Source: Turnera subulata
Lineage: Eukaryota > Streptophyta > Magnoliopsida > Malpighiales > Passifloraceae
Reading direction: 5' to 3'
Assembly: GCA_028386065.3 (NCBI GenBank)
Contig: JAKUCV010004525.1
Span: forward strand, 46,582-110,581
Length of the DNA: 64,000 nucleotides
The notes beneath the pieces were generated by a model, which made no database searches, had not been told where the DNA came from, and saw only the letters and a list, made by a program, of their open reading frames with translations. Below are positions 47,842 through 60,435 of the stretch, in pieces (positions within the stretch are counted from its first letter, which is position 1; the number at the start of each line of letters is the position of its first letter). Position numbers and translations under genes: made by a program.

Positions 47842-48670
47842 GATTTTTGAGTTTTGAGCTGAAATTTTAATTTTTGAGTTTTCAGCTAAACTTTTGTACA
47901 CACACGAATAAAAATCCAGTCCAACTACCTGCAAAATTTCAGATTTTTCTGAGATGTGGAAGTCCGACTTTTTATTTGTGGAACAATTAAAATCCTGTAA
48001 ATCGGAAAAAATGGAAAAGCACCTCAAATGAGCTCAAAATGTCCGGGGAAGGCATCCAAAAATCCTTATAAATTATCTCCATATTTGTGGAATCATCCTA
48101 GGAAGCATTTGACATGGTAGATTTGGAGATTGCTCTTATGCATTGGTTCAATGGGCGATTGGTCCGCTATTGGGACGCCATTGGGGCGTGATTGGGGCAC
48201 CAATGGTGCGATTTTTGAGTTTTGATCTGAAATTTTGATTTTTGAGTTTTCATCTNGATTTTTGAGTTTTGAGCTGAAATTTTAATTTTTGAGTTTTCAG
48301 CTAAACTTTTGTACACACACGAATAAAAATCCAGTCCAACTACCTGCAAAATTTCAGATTTTTCTGAGATGTGGAAGTCCGACTTTTTATTTGTGGAACA
48401 ATTAAAATCCTGTAAATCGGAAAAAATGGAAAAGCACCTCAAATGAGCTCAAAATGTCCGGGGAAGGCATCCAAAAATCCTTATAAATTATCTCCATATT
48501 TGTGGAATCATCCTAGGAAGCATTTGACATGGTAGATTTGGAGATTGCTCTTATGCATTGGTTCAATGGGCGATTGGTCCGCTATTGGGACGCCATTGGG
48601 GCGTGATTGGGGCACCAATGGTGCGATTTTTGAGTTTTGATCTGAAATTTTGATTTTTGAGTTTTCATCT
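47842..48670 (+). repeat. Perfect 414-bp direct duplication flanking a single N
   Basis: Bases 47842-48255 and 48257-48670 read identically, starting GATTTTTGAGTTTTGAGC and ending GAGTTTTCATCT, with only the N at 48256 between them. Neighbouring monomers differ by several percent, and ordinary monomer junctions here are 367 bp apart, not 415. The pattern fits two contig ends that overlap but were joined without merging, rather than biology. Confidence 0.85.
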
Positions 48671-49333
48671 AAAATTTTGTACACACACGATAAAAATCCA
48701 GTCCAACTACCTGCAAAATTTCAGATTTTTCTGAGATGTGGAAGTCCGACTTTTTATTTGTGGAACAGTTAAAATCCCGTAAATCGGAAAAAATGGAAAA
48801 GCACCTCAAATGAGCTCAAAATGTCCGGGGAAGGCATCCAAAAATCCTTATAAATTATCCCCATATTTGTGGAATCATCCTAGGAAGCATTTGACATGGT
48901 AGATTTGGAGATTGCTCTTATGCATTGGTTCAATGGGCGATTGGTCCGCTATTGGGACGCCATTGGGGCGTGATTGGGGCGCCAATGGTGCGATTTTTGA
49001 GTTTTGATCTGAAATTTTGATTATTAAGTTTTCATCTAAAATTTTGTACACACACGATAAAAATCCAGTCCAACTACCTGCAAAATTTCAGATTTTTCTG
49101 AGATGTGGAAGTTCGACTTTTTATTTGTGGAACAATTAAAATCCTGTAAATCGGAAAAAATGGAAAAGCACCTCAAATGAGCTCAAAATGTCCGGGGTAG
49201 GCATCCAAAAATCCTTATAAATTATCCCCATATTTGTGGAATCATCCTAGGAAGCATTTGACATGGTAGATTTGGAGACTGCTCTTATACATTGGTTCAA
49301 TGGGCGATTGGTCCGCTATTGGGGCGCCAATGG
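48671..49333 (+). repeat. Locally homogenised 367-bp monomers
   Basis: Monomers here share private variants: TTATTTGTGGAACA, CATCCTAGGAAGC, ATGGTAGATTTGG, CAATGGGCGATTGGTCCGC. GCGATTGGTCC occurs at 48570, 48937 and 49304, exactly 367 bp apart. The same variants are present in the duplicated block to the left. Such near-identity suggests a recent local amplification. Confidence 0.75.
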
Positions 49334-52300
49334 TGCGATTTTTCAGTTTTGAGCTGAAATTTTGTACACACACCAATAAAAATCCAATCCAACTACCTGC
49401 AACATTTCAAATTTTTCTGAGAACTGAAAGTCCAACTTTTTATTTTTGGAACAATTAAAATGCCGTAAATCGAAAAAAATGTAAAAGCACCTCAGATGAG
49501 CTCAAAATGTCCGGGGAAGGCATCCAAAAATCCATATAAATCATCCCCATATTTGTGGAATCATCATAGGTAGCACTTGACATGGTGGATTTTGAGATTG
49601 CTCTTATGCATTGGCTCACTGGGCCATTGGGGCGCCATTGGTGCGCGTTTGGGGCGCCATTCGTGCGCTATTTGGTCTCCATTGGTGCAATTTTTGAGTT
49701 TGGAGCTGAAATTTTGATTTTTGAGTTTTGAGCTACAATTTTTTACACAAACCAATAAAAATCCAATCCAACTATCTGCAAAAATTCAGAATTTTCTGAG
49801 ATGTGGAAGTCTGACTTTTCATTTTTGGAACAATTAAAATCCAGTAAATCGGGAAAAATGGAAAAGCACCCCAGAAGAGCTCAAAATGTCCTGGGAAGGC
49901 ATCCCCAAATCCTTACAAATTATCCCCATATTTGTGGTATCATCTTAGGTAGTATTTGACAAGGTGGATTTGGAGATTGCTCTTATGCATTGGTTCACTG
50001 GCCCATTGGTGCGCCATTGAGGTGCTATTGGGGCGCTATTGGTGCGCCATTTGGTGCAATTTTTGAGTTTTGAGGTAAAATTTTGATTTTTGAGTTTTGA
50101 GCTGAAATTTTTTAAAACAACAATAAAAATACAATCCAACTACCTGCAAATTTTCAGATGTTTCTGAGTTGTGGAAGTCCGACTTTTTATTTTTGAAACA
50201 ATTAAAATCCCGTAAATCGGAAAAAATAGATAAGCACCTCAGATGAGCTCAAAATGTCCAGGAAAGGCATCCAAAAATCCTTATAAATCTACCCCATTTT
50301 TGTGGAATCGATTTAGGTAGCATTTTATATGGTGGAATTGGAGATTGCTCTTATGCATTCGTTCAGTGGGCCATTGATGCGCCATTGGTGAGCGATTGGT
50401 GCGATTTTTGAGTTTTGAGCGGAAATTTTTATTTTTGAGTTTTGAGCTGAAATTTGTACTCACACCAATAAAACTCCATTCCAACTACCTGCAACATTTC
50501 AGGTTTTTCTGAGATCTGGAAGTCCGACTTTTTATTTTTGGAACAATTAAAATCCCATAAATCGGAAAAAATGCAAAAGGATTGGTCTTATGCCTTGGTT
50601 CAACGGGCCAATGGGGCGCCATTGGTGCGCGATTGGGGCGCTATTGGGGCGCCATTGGTGCGATTTTTGTGTTATGAACTGAAATTTTGATTTTTGAGTT
50701 TTGAGCTGAAAATTTGTACACACACCAATAAAAATCCAATCCAACTACCTGTAAAATTTCAGATTTTTCTAAGATGTGGAAGTGTGACTTTTTATTTTTG
50801 GAACAATTAAAATCCCGTAAATCGAAAAAAATGGAAAAGCACCTCAGATGAGCTTAAAATGTCCGGGGAAGGCATCCATAAATCCTTATAAATCATCCCC
50901 ATATTTATGGAATCATCATAGGTAGCCTTTGACATGGTGGATTTGGAGATTGCTCCTACGAATTGGTTCACTAGGCCATTGGGCGCCATTTGTGGGACAT
51001 TGGTGCGCGATTGGGGCGCCACTATTGTGACAATGGTGCGCTATTGGGGCACCATTGGTGCGATATTAAAGTTTTGAGCTGAAATTCTTTACACAAACCA
51101 ATAAAAATCCAATCCAACTACCTGCACAGTTTCAGAATTTTCTGAGATGTGGAAGTTCGACTTTTTATTTTCTGAACAATTAAAATCCCGTAAATTGGGA
51201 AAAATGGAAAAGCACCCAAGATGAGCTCAAAATGTCCGGGAAAGGCATCCAAAAATCCTTATAGATCATCCCCAAATTTGTGTAGTCATCTTATGTAGCA
51301 TTTGACATGGTGGATTTGGAGATGCTCATTGGTGCGCTATTGGTGCGATTTTTGAGTTTTGAGCTGAAATTTTGATTTTTGGGTTTTGAGCTGAAAATTT
51401 CTACACACACCAACAAAAATACAATCCAACTACCTGCAAAATTTCAGACTTTTCTGAGATGTGGAAGTCCGACGTTTTATTTTTGGAACTATTAAAATCC
51501 CGTAAATAGGGAAAAATGGAAAAGCACCTCAGATGAGCTCAAAATGTCCGGGCATCCAAAAATCCATATAAATCATCCCCTTATGAGTGCAATCATCTTA
51601 GGTTGCATTTTACATGGTGGATTTGGAGATTGCTCTTATGCATTGGTTCACTGGGCAATCGGTGCGTCATTGGGGCGCCAATGGGGCGCTATTGGTGCGC
51701 CATTGGCGAGCTATTGGTGCGATTTTTTGAGTTTTGAGCTGAAATTTTGATTTTTGATTTTTGAGCTGAAATTTTGAACACACACCAATAAGAATCCAAC
51801 CCAACTACCTGCAAAATTTCAGAATTTTTTTAGAAGTGGAAGTCCGACTTTTTATTTTTGGAACAATTTAAATCCCTTAAAACAGGAAAAATGAAAAAGC
51901 ACCTCTGATGACCTCAAAATGTCCGAGGAAGGCAACCAAAAATCCTTATAAATCATCCCCATATTTTTGGAATCATTTTAGGTCGCATTTGACAAGGTGA
52001 ATTTGGAGAATTCTCATTGGTGCGATATTGGGGCGCCATAGGCGCGCCATTGGTGCGCTATTGGTGCGATTTTTGAGTTTTGAGCTGAAATTTTTATTTT
52101 TGAGTTTGGAGCTGAAATTTTGTACACACGTGAATAAAAATCCACTCCAACTACCGGCAAAATTTATGATTTTTCTAAGAAGTGGAAGTCCGAATTTTTA
52201 TTTTTGGAACAATTAAAATCCTGTAAATCGGGAAAAATGGTAAAGCACCTTAGATGAGCTCAAAATGTTCGGGGAAGGCATCCAAAAAATCCTTATAATT

Positions 52301-52985
52301 CATCCCCATTTTTTTGGAATCATCTTAGGTAGTATTTGACTTGGTGGATTGGGAGATTGCTCTTACGCATTGGTTCACTAGGCCATTGGTGCGCTATTGG
52401 GGCGCCATTGTTGCAATTTTTGAGTTTTGAGCTTAAATTTTGTACACACACCCATAAAAATTCATTCCAACTACAGGAAAAATTTCAGATTTTCCTGAGA
52501 TGTGGAAGTCCGACTTTTTATTTTTGGAACAATTAAAATAAACGTAAATCGGAAAAAATGGAAAAACATCTCAGAAGACCTCAAATTGTCCGAGGAATGC
52601 ATCCAAAAATCCTTATAAATCATCCCCATATTTGTGGATTCATCTTAGGTAGCATTTGACATGGTGGATTTGGAGATTGCTCATTGGTGCGCCATTGGTG
52701 CGCTATTGGTGCGATTTTTGAGTTCTGGGCTGAAATTTTGATTTTGAAGTTTTGAACTGAAATTTCGTACACACACGAATAAAAATCCAGTCCAAGTACC
52801 ATCAAAATTTCAAATTTTTAGAGAAATGGAAGTTCGACTTTTTATTTTTGGAACAATTAAAATCCCGTAAATCGGGAATAATGGAAAAGCACCTGAGATG
52901 AGCTCAAAATGTCCGAGGAAGGCATCCAAAAATCCTTATAAATCATCCCCATATTTGTGGAATCATCTAAGGTAGCATTTGACAT

Positions 52986-53527
52986 GGTGGATTTGGAGAT
53001 TGGTCTTATGCATTGGTTCACTGGGCCATTGGTACGCTATTGGGGCGCCATTGGTGCGCCATTGATGCGCCATTGGGGCGCTATTGGTGCGCAATTGATG
53101 CGATTTTTGAGTTTTGACCTGAAATTATGATTTTTGAATTTTGAGCTGAAATTTCGCACACACAACAATAAAAATCCAATCCAAATACCTGCCAAATTTT
53201 TGATTTTTCTGAGAAGTGGAAGTCCGACTTTTTATTTTTGGAACAATTAAAATTCCGTACGTAAGAAAAAATGCAGATTTTTATTTTTGACTTTTGAGCT
53301 GAAATTTTGCACACACACCAATAAAAATCCAATCCAACTACATGCAAAATTTCTACTTTTTCTGAGATGTGAAGTCGGACTTTTTATTTTTGCAACAATT
53401 AAAATCCCGTAAATCGGAAAAAATGGAAAAGCACCTCAGATGACCACAAATTGTCCGAGAAAGGCATCCAAAAATCCTTATAAATCATCCCCATGTTTGT
53501 AGTATCATCTTATTTAGCAATTGACAT
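52986..53527 (+). repeat. Compound satellite monomer in the right array (542 bp)
   Basis: Full monomer plus partial second copy, joined near 53255-53285 (CCGTACGTAAGAAAAAATGC). The second half again has GTCGGACTTTTTATTTTTG. A compound unit 37 kb from the left-hand group shows that the fused form spread as a family variant. Confidence 0.75.
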
Positions 53528-54254
53528 GGTGGATTTGGAGATTGCTCATTGGTGCGCCATGGGTGCGCTATTGGTGCGATTTTCGAGTTTAGAGCTGAAA
53601 TTTTTATTTTTGAGTTTAGAGCTGAAATTTTGTACACACACGAATAAAAAATCAATCCAACTACATGTAAAATTTTAGAATTTTCTGAGATGTGGAAGTC
53701 CGACTTTTTATTTTTGGAACAATTAAAATCCCGTAAATCGGGAAAAATGGAAAAGCACCTCAGATGAGCTCAAAATGTCTGGGGAAGGCATACAAAAATC
53801 CTTATAAATCATCCCCATATTTGTGGAATTATCATTGGTAGCATTTGACATGGTGGATTTGGAGATTGCTCTTATGCATTGGTTCACTGGGCCATTGGTG
53901 CGCTATTGGGGGCCACTGGTGCGCCATTGGCGAGCTATTGGTGCGATTTTTGGGTTTTGAGCTGAAATTTTGAGTTTTGAGCTGAAATTTTGTACACACA
54001 CCAACAAAAATCCAATCCAACTACCTGCATAATTTCAGATTTTTCTGAGATGTGGAAGTCTGACGTTTTATTTTTGGAACAATTAAAATCCCATAAATTG
54101 GGAAAAATGGAAAAGCACCTCACATGAGCTCAAAATGTTCCAGAGAAGGCATAAAAAAATCCTTATAAATCATCCCCATATTTATGGAATCATCTTAGGT
54201 AGCAATTGACATGTTGTATTTGGAGGCTGCTCTTACGCATTTGTTCACTGGGCC

Positions 54255-54353
54255 ATTGGTGCGCTATTGGGGCGCCATTGGTGCGCTATTGGGGCGCCAT
54301 TGGTGCGCTATTGGTGCGCCATTGGGGCGCTGTTAGTGGGCCATTAGTGCAAT
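54255..54353 (+). repeat. 11-bp minisatellite cluster, nine units
   Basis: Nine units of 11 bp, mostly alternating ATTGGTGCGCT and ATTGGGGCGCC. The last two are degenerate (GTTAGTGGGCC, ATTAGTGCAAT). The alternation of T and G forms suggests that the amplified unit here is a 22-bp dimer. Confidence 0.88.
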
Positions 54354-57300
54354 TTTTTAGTTTTGTGCTGAAATTTTGATTTTTGTGTTTTGAGCGGACA
54401 TTTTCTACACAGACCAATAAAAATCCAATCCAACTACCTGCAAAATTTCAGATTTTTTTGAGATGTGGAAGTCCGACATTTTATTTTTGGAAAAATTAAA
54501 ATCCCGTAAATCGAGAAAAATGGAAAAGCACCCGAGATGACCTCAAGATGTCCGGGGAAGGCATCCAAAAATCCTTATAAATCATCCCCATATTTGTGGA
54601 ATCATCTTAGGTAGCATTTTTCATGGTGGATTTGGAGATTACTCTTATGCATTGGTTCGCTGGGCCAATGGTGCGCTATTGGGGCGCCATTGGGGTGCAA
54701 TTGGTGCGCTATTGGGGCGCCATTGGTGCGCCATTGGTGCAATTTTGAGTTTTCAGCTGAAATTTTGATTTTTGAGTTTTGAGCTGACATTTTGTACACA
54801 AACCAATAAAAATCCAATCCAACTACCTGCAAAATTTCAGATCTTTCTGGAAAGTGGAAGTCCAGTTTTTTATTTCTGGAACAATTAAAATCCCGTAAAT
54901 CGGGAAAAATGGAAAAGCACCTCAAATGAGCTCAAAATGTCCGGGGAAGGCATCCAAAAATCCTTATAAATTGTCCCCATATTTGTGAAATCTTCTTAGG
55001 TAGCATTTGATATGGTGGATTTGGAGAATGCTCTTATGCATTGGTTCACTGGGCCGTTGGTGCGCTATTGGGGCTCCAATAGTGCAATTTTTGAGTTTTG
55101 AGCCAAAATTTTAATTTTTGAGAATTGAGCTGAAATCTTTTACACAGACGAATAAAAATCCAATCCAACTACCTGAAAAATTTCAAACTTTTGTGAGATG
55201 TGGATGTCCGACTTTTTACCTTTGGACCAACTAAAATTCCGTACATAGGGAAAAATGGAAAAGCACCTCAGATGAGCTCAAAATAACGGGGGAAGGCATC
55301 CAAAAATCCTTATAAATCATCCCCATATTTGTGGAATCTTATTAGGTAGCATTTGACATGGTGGATTTGGAGATTGCTCTTATGCAATGGTTCACTGGGC
55401 CATTGGTGCGCTATTGTTGCGCCATTGGTGCGATTTTTGAGTTTTTAACTGAAATTTTGATTTTTGAGTTTTGTGCTGAAACTTTTTACACAAAACAATC
55501 AAAACCCAGTCCAACTACCTGAAAAATTTCAGAATTTTCTGAGATGCAAAAGTCCGACTTTTCATTTTTGGAACAATTAAAATCCCGTAAATCGGGAAAA
55601 AAGGAAAAGCACCTCAAATGAGCTCAAAATGTCCGGGGAAGGCATCCAAAAATCCTTATAAATCCTCCCCATATTTTTGGAATCATCATTGGTAGGATTT
55701 GATATGGTGGATTTGGAGATTGCTCTTATGCATTAGTTCGATGGGCCATTCACCATTGGCGCGCCATTGGTGCGCGATTGGGGAGCCAATGGTGCGCCAG
55801 TGGTGCACTATTGGGGCGCCATTGGTAGGATTTTTGACTTTTGAGCTGAAGTTTTAATTTTTGAGTTTTTAGCTGAAATGTTTTACACAAACCAATAAAA
55901 ACGCAATCCAACTACCTGCAAAATTTCATAATTTTCTATGATGCGGAAGTCCGACATTTCATTTTTGGAACAATTAAAATCCCGTAAAACGGGACAAATG
56001 GAAAAGCACCCCAGTTTAGCTCAAAATGTCCGGGGAAGGCATCCAAAAATTCTTATAAATTATCCCCATATTTGTGGAATTGGAAGCATTTGACATGGTG
56101 GATTTGGAGAATGCTCATTGGTGCGCCATTGGTGTGTCATTGGTGTGCCAATGGTGCGCTATTGGTTCGATTTTTGAGTTTTGAGATGAAATTTTGGTTT
56201 CAGGGTTTTGTGCTGAAATTTTATGCACACAGCAATAAAAATCCATTCCAACTACCTGCAAAATTTCAGGTTTTTTTGAGAATTGAAAGTCCGACTTTTT
56301 ATTTTCGGAACAATTAAAATCCCGTAAATAGGGAAAAATGGAAAAGCACCTCAGATGAGCTCAAAATGTCCGGGGAAAGCATCGAAAAATCCTTGTAAAT
56401 CATCTCCATATTTTTGGAATCATCTTAGGTAGCATTTTAGATGGTGGGCTTGGAGATCGCTCTTATGCATTGGATCACTGGGCCATTGGGACGCCACTGG
56501 TGCGCCATTGGTGAGCTATTGGTGCGATTTTTGAGTTTTGAGCTGAAATTTTGATTTTTGAGTTTGGAGCTGAGATTTTGTACACACACCAAAAGTCCGA
56601 ATTTTTATTTTTGGAATAATTAAAATCCCTTAAATCGGGAAAAATGGAAAAGCACCACAGATGACCTCAAAATGTTCGAGGAAGGCATCCAAAAATCCTT
56701 ATAAATCATCCCCATATTTTTGGAATCGTCTTAGGTAGCATTTGTGATGGTGGATTTGGAGATTGCTCATTGGGGCGCCATTGGTGCGCTATTGGTGCGC
56801 CATTTGTGCGCCATTAGTTCGATTTTTGAGTTTTAAGCTGAAATTTTAATTTTTGAGTTTTGAGCAGAAATTTTGTACACACGACAAAATATACCATCAC
56901 ACCACCTGAAAAATTTCACATTTTCGAAAATATGGAAATCCGACTTTTTATTTTTGGAACAATTAAAATCACGTAAATCGGGAAAAATGGAAAAGCACCT
57001 CAGATGACCTCAAAATGTCCGGGGAAGGCGTCCAAAAATCCTTATAAATCATTCCTATATTTTTGGATTCATCTTAGGTAGAATTTGACATGGTGGAATT
57101 GGAGATTGCTCTTATGCATTGGTTCACTAGGCCGTTGGTGCGGTATTGGGGCGCCAATAATGCAATTTTTGAGTTTTGAGCCGAAATTTTTATTTTTGAG
57201 TTTTGAGCTGAAATTTTTTACACACACGAATAAAAATTCAATCCAACTACCTGAAAAATTTCAGACTTTTCTGAGAAGTGGAAGTCCGACTTTTTACCTT

Positions 57301-59720
57301 TGGACCAATTAAAATCCCGTACATAGGGAAAAATGGAAAAGCACCTCAGATGAGCTCAAAATAACCGGGGAAGGCATCCTAAAATCCTTATAAATCATCC
57401 CCATATTTTTGAAATCATCTTAAGTAGCATTTGACAGGGTGGATTTGGAGATTGCTCTTACGCATTGGTTCACTGGGCCATTGGTGCGCTATTGGTGCGA
57501 TTTTTGAGTTTTGAGCTGAAATTTTGATTTTTGAGTTTTGAGCTGAAATTTTGTACACGGACCAATAAAAATCCAGTCCAACTGCCTGAAAAATTTCAGA
57601 TTTTCTGAGATGTTGAAGTCCGACTTTTTATTTTTGGAATAATTAAAATCCCATAAATCGGGAAAAATGGAAAAGCACCTCAGATGAGCTCAAAATGTCC
57701 GGGGAAGGCTTCCAAAAATCCTTATAAATCATCCCCATATTTGTTGAATCATTTTAGGTAGAATTTTACATAGTGGATTTGGAGATTTCTCTAATGCATT
57801 GGTTCACTGGGCCATTGGTGCGCTATTGGTGCGCCATTGGTGCGATTTTTGAGTTTTCAACTGAAATTTTGATTTTTGAGTTTTGAGCTGAAACTTTGTA
57901 CACGGACCAACAAAAATCCAATCCAACTTCCTGCAAAATTTCAGATTTTTCTGAGAATTTGAAGTCTGACTTTTTATTTTTGGAACAATTAAAATTCCGT
58001 AAATCGTGAAAAATGGAAAAGCACCTCAGATAACGTCAAAATGTCTGAAAAAGGCATCCAAAAATCCTCATAAATCATACCCATATTTGTGGAATCATCA
58101 TAGGTAGCATTTTACGTGGTGGATTTGGAGATTGGTCTTATGCATTGGTTCACTGGGCCGTTGGGGCGCCATCGGTGTGCCATTGGTGTGATATAGGGGC
58201 CCCAATGTTGCGATTTTTGAGTTTTGAGCTGAAATTTTGATTTTTGAGTTTTGAGCAGAAATTTTTTACACAAACCAATAAAAACCCAATCCAACTACCT
58301 GAAAAGTTACAGAAATTTCTGTGATGTGGAAGTCCGGCCTTTTGTTTTTGGAACAATTAAAATCCCGTAAATCGGGAAAAATGGAAAAGCACCCCAGATG
58401 AGCGGAAAATGCCCGGGGAAGGCATCCAAAAATCCATATAAATCATCCCCAGATTTTTGGAATCATCTTAGGTAGCATTTGACATGGTGGATTTGGAGAT
58501 TGCTCATTGGTGCGCCATTGGTGCGCTATTGGTACGATTTTTAAGTTTTGAGCTGAAATTTTAATTTTTGAGTTTTGAGCTCATATTTTGTACACACACC
58601 AATAAAATTCCAATCCAACTACCTGCAAAATTTCAGATGTTTCAGAGATGTGAAAGTCTGACTTTTTATTATTGGAACAATTAAATTCCCGTAAATCGGG
58701 AAAAATGGAAAGGCACCTTAGATGAGCTCAAAATGTCCGGGGAAGGCATCCAAAAATCCTTATAAATCATCCCCATGTTTGTGGAATCATTTTAGGTAGC
58801 ATTTGACATGTTTGATTTGGAGATTGCTCTTATGCATTGGTTCATTGGGCCACTGGTGCGCTACAGGGCGCTATTGGTGCTCCATTGGTGCAATTTTTTG
58901 AATTTTGAGCTGAAATTTTGTACACAAATCAATAAAAATCCAATCCAACTAGCTTCAAAATTTCAGATTTTTCTGAGATGTGGAAGTCCATTTTTTTATT
59001 TTTGGAACAATTAAAATCCCGTAAATCGGCAAAAATGTAAAAGCACCTCAGATGAACCCAAAATGTCCGGGGAAGGCATTCAAAAATTCTTATAAATCAT
59101 CCCCATATTTGTGGAATCATCTTAGGTAGCATTTTACTGGGTGGATTTGGAGATTGCTCATTGGTGCGCTATTTTAGCCTAAACATGGGTCTAATATTTT
59201 AATTAGTGTTAATCCATAACTAACCATGTTTAGTGTGTTGGTATATTATGATATTGATGACTAACAAACTGGATTAGAAGTTCGCCATATATACTTGTGT
59301 TGAGTCTTCTTGCAGCTTGGTTTTCAGCTTGGTTTCAGAAGAAACCACACCTATCTGACAACATCGTGGTCCCAGCTGCAAGTGGTCAAGTGGTCACAAT
59401 GGTCCATACAGCAATTAAGGCCAACTCCCAACTACTCCAACGGGCAGAGAAAATGGTCCAACACTGGAGAGAAGACTTCAACCCTTGTCTCTCACCTCTC
59501 TTTGATCAATTATGTGAAGGGGACCATATGGTCCAACTTTGTGGTCCGAATTGCCAAATATGGAAAGTCTTTATATAATGGAGGCAAATGGAGAGTGGAC
59601 TTCCTCAAAATGAAGCAGCAGCATCCTGCAGAGTATCAAGGTCTGATCTGGAGCTTCATGGGAGATTGTAGCCGTTGGAGGAAGAGAAAAATATCTCACC
59701 TCCTCCCACCAACTCAAGCA

Positions 59721-59729
59721 CTATATAAG
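59721..59729 (+). promoter_or_regulatory. Putative LTR TATA box, element 2
   Basis: CTATATAAG in CAAGCACTATATAAGGAAGG, identical to element 1. It lies just downstream of the diverged U3 block, so the core promoter is conserved while the upstream part is not. Confidence 0.7.
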
Positions 59730-60260
59730 GAAGGCCATTGCATATCTTTCTTCCTCAACCCAGCCATTTGAAAACGTGCTATTGAGTTGATTCGTGAGCT
59801 TATACCTGTTGTGTTCTTGCTATTCTTGAGAGCTTTGAATTTGTGCTTAATCTTGTTCTCTAAGTCCTTACAAAGGGTAGAGTGTTTAGGCAAGACTAGT
59901 GTAGTATTGTTGGGTCCTCAAATTAGGGTTTTGATTTGAGTAAAGGTTAGAGTTTAGCCTGGAAAAAACTTGTAAAGGTTAGAGCTTAGCCTGCAAAAGC
60001 TTGTGTGTGTAAAGGTTTGAGCTTAGCCTGCAAAAGCTTGGTTTCTGTAATCGGTTAAGGCTGATCCCGCAAAAGCCTAAGATAGTGAGAGTTTCTAAAA
60101 TCCTAAAGGAAGGGCCTTTAGGTAGTGGAGGTACCTTGTGAGGGGGAACCACTATAAATCACTCTGTCATCCTTTCTCTCTTCTGTTCTCTCTACCTTTG
60201 TGCATTTCACACTGATTAGTTCTGTGTGTTTGTGGTTCGTGAAGAAACCACTTGGTTCCT

Positions 60261-60261
<1 letters not shown>

Positions 60262-60343
<82 letters not shown>
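60262..60343. repeat. Poly-C tract (82) in the LTR of element 2
   Basis: Eighty-two uninterrupted C followed by TCCGGCCGCCCCC. It replaces the AAGGGTAGCCTGATTCA segment and eight-C run of element 1. The length and the local loss of LTR sequence make an assembly or sequencing fault likely. If real, it could fold as an i-motif or G-quadruplex. Confidence 0.85.
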
Positions 60344-60347
<4 letters not shown>

Positions 60348-60381
60348 GCCGCCCCCTTTCAGGCCCATTCGAACTAACAAT

Positions 60382-60393
60382 TGGTAGCGGAGC
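60382..60393 (+). other. Primer binding site of element 2
   Basis: TGGTAGCGGAGC, identical to that of element 1, begins two bases after the LTR end. Confidence 0.8.
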
Positions 60394-60435
60394 CACGTCC
60401 TCAGTATAAAGGAGTAACATCTAGAGGCAAAGATC

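Larger units (their letters stand above)
27159..59171 (+). repeat. Satellite array, right part
   Basis: The same satellite family in the same orientation continues for 32 kb after copia element 1. It begins in register: the first bases match the monomer position interrupted at 16572. Monomers with the long cluster (CTCTTATGCATTGGTTCACTGGGCC before the 11-bp units) dominate, and short ones (GCTCATTGGTGCGCC) are interspersed. Local groups share diagnostic variants (see the higher-order and 367-bp entries). A single N at 48256 marks a doubtful join. No non-satellite insert longer than a few tens of bases was found. Together with the left part this makes about 48.6 kb, or roughly 140 monomers by eye. 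Confidence 0.95.
59172..60379 (+). repeat. 5' LTR of element 2 (1208 bp including 82 C)
   Basis: Closely similar to the element 1 LTR through U3 start, TATA box, R/U5 repeats and GGTGAGGGGGAACC-like segment. Differences: the U3 block 59604-59700 is largely unlike 16998-17115 of element 1; nine bases (CTACTCCAA region near 59432) are absent from element 1. About 55 bp before the C tract, including two of the TGGTT...AACCA hairpins, are missing. The end (GGCCCATTCGAACTAACA) diverges from GGCCTATTCTGGGCAAACA. Confidence 0.9.

Noticed and set aside
1..59171. rDNA spacer sub-repeats
   Set aside because: No rRNA gene, RNA polymerase I promoter-like motif or transcription terminator pattern was seen anywhere in the window.
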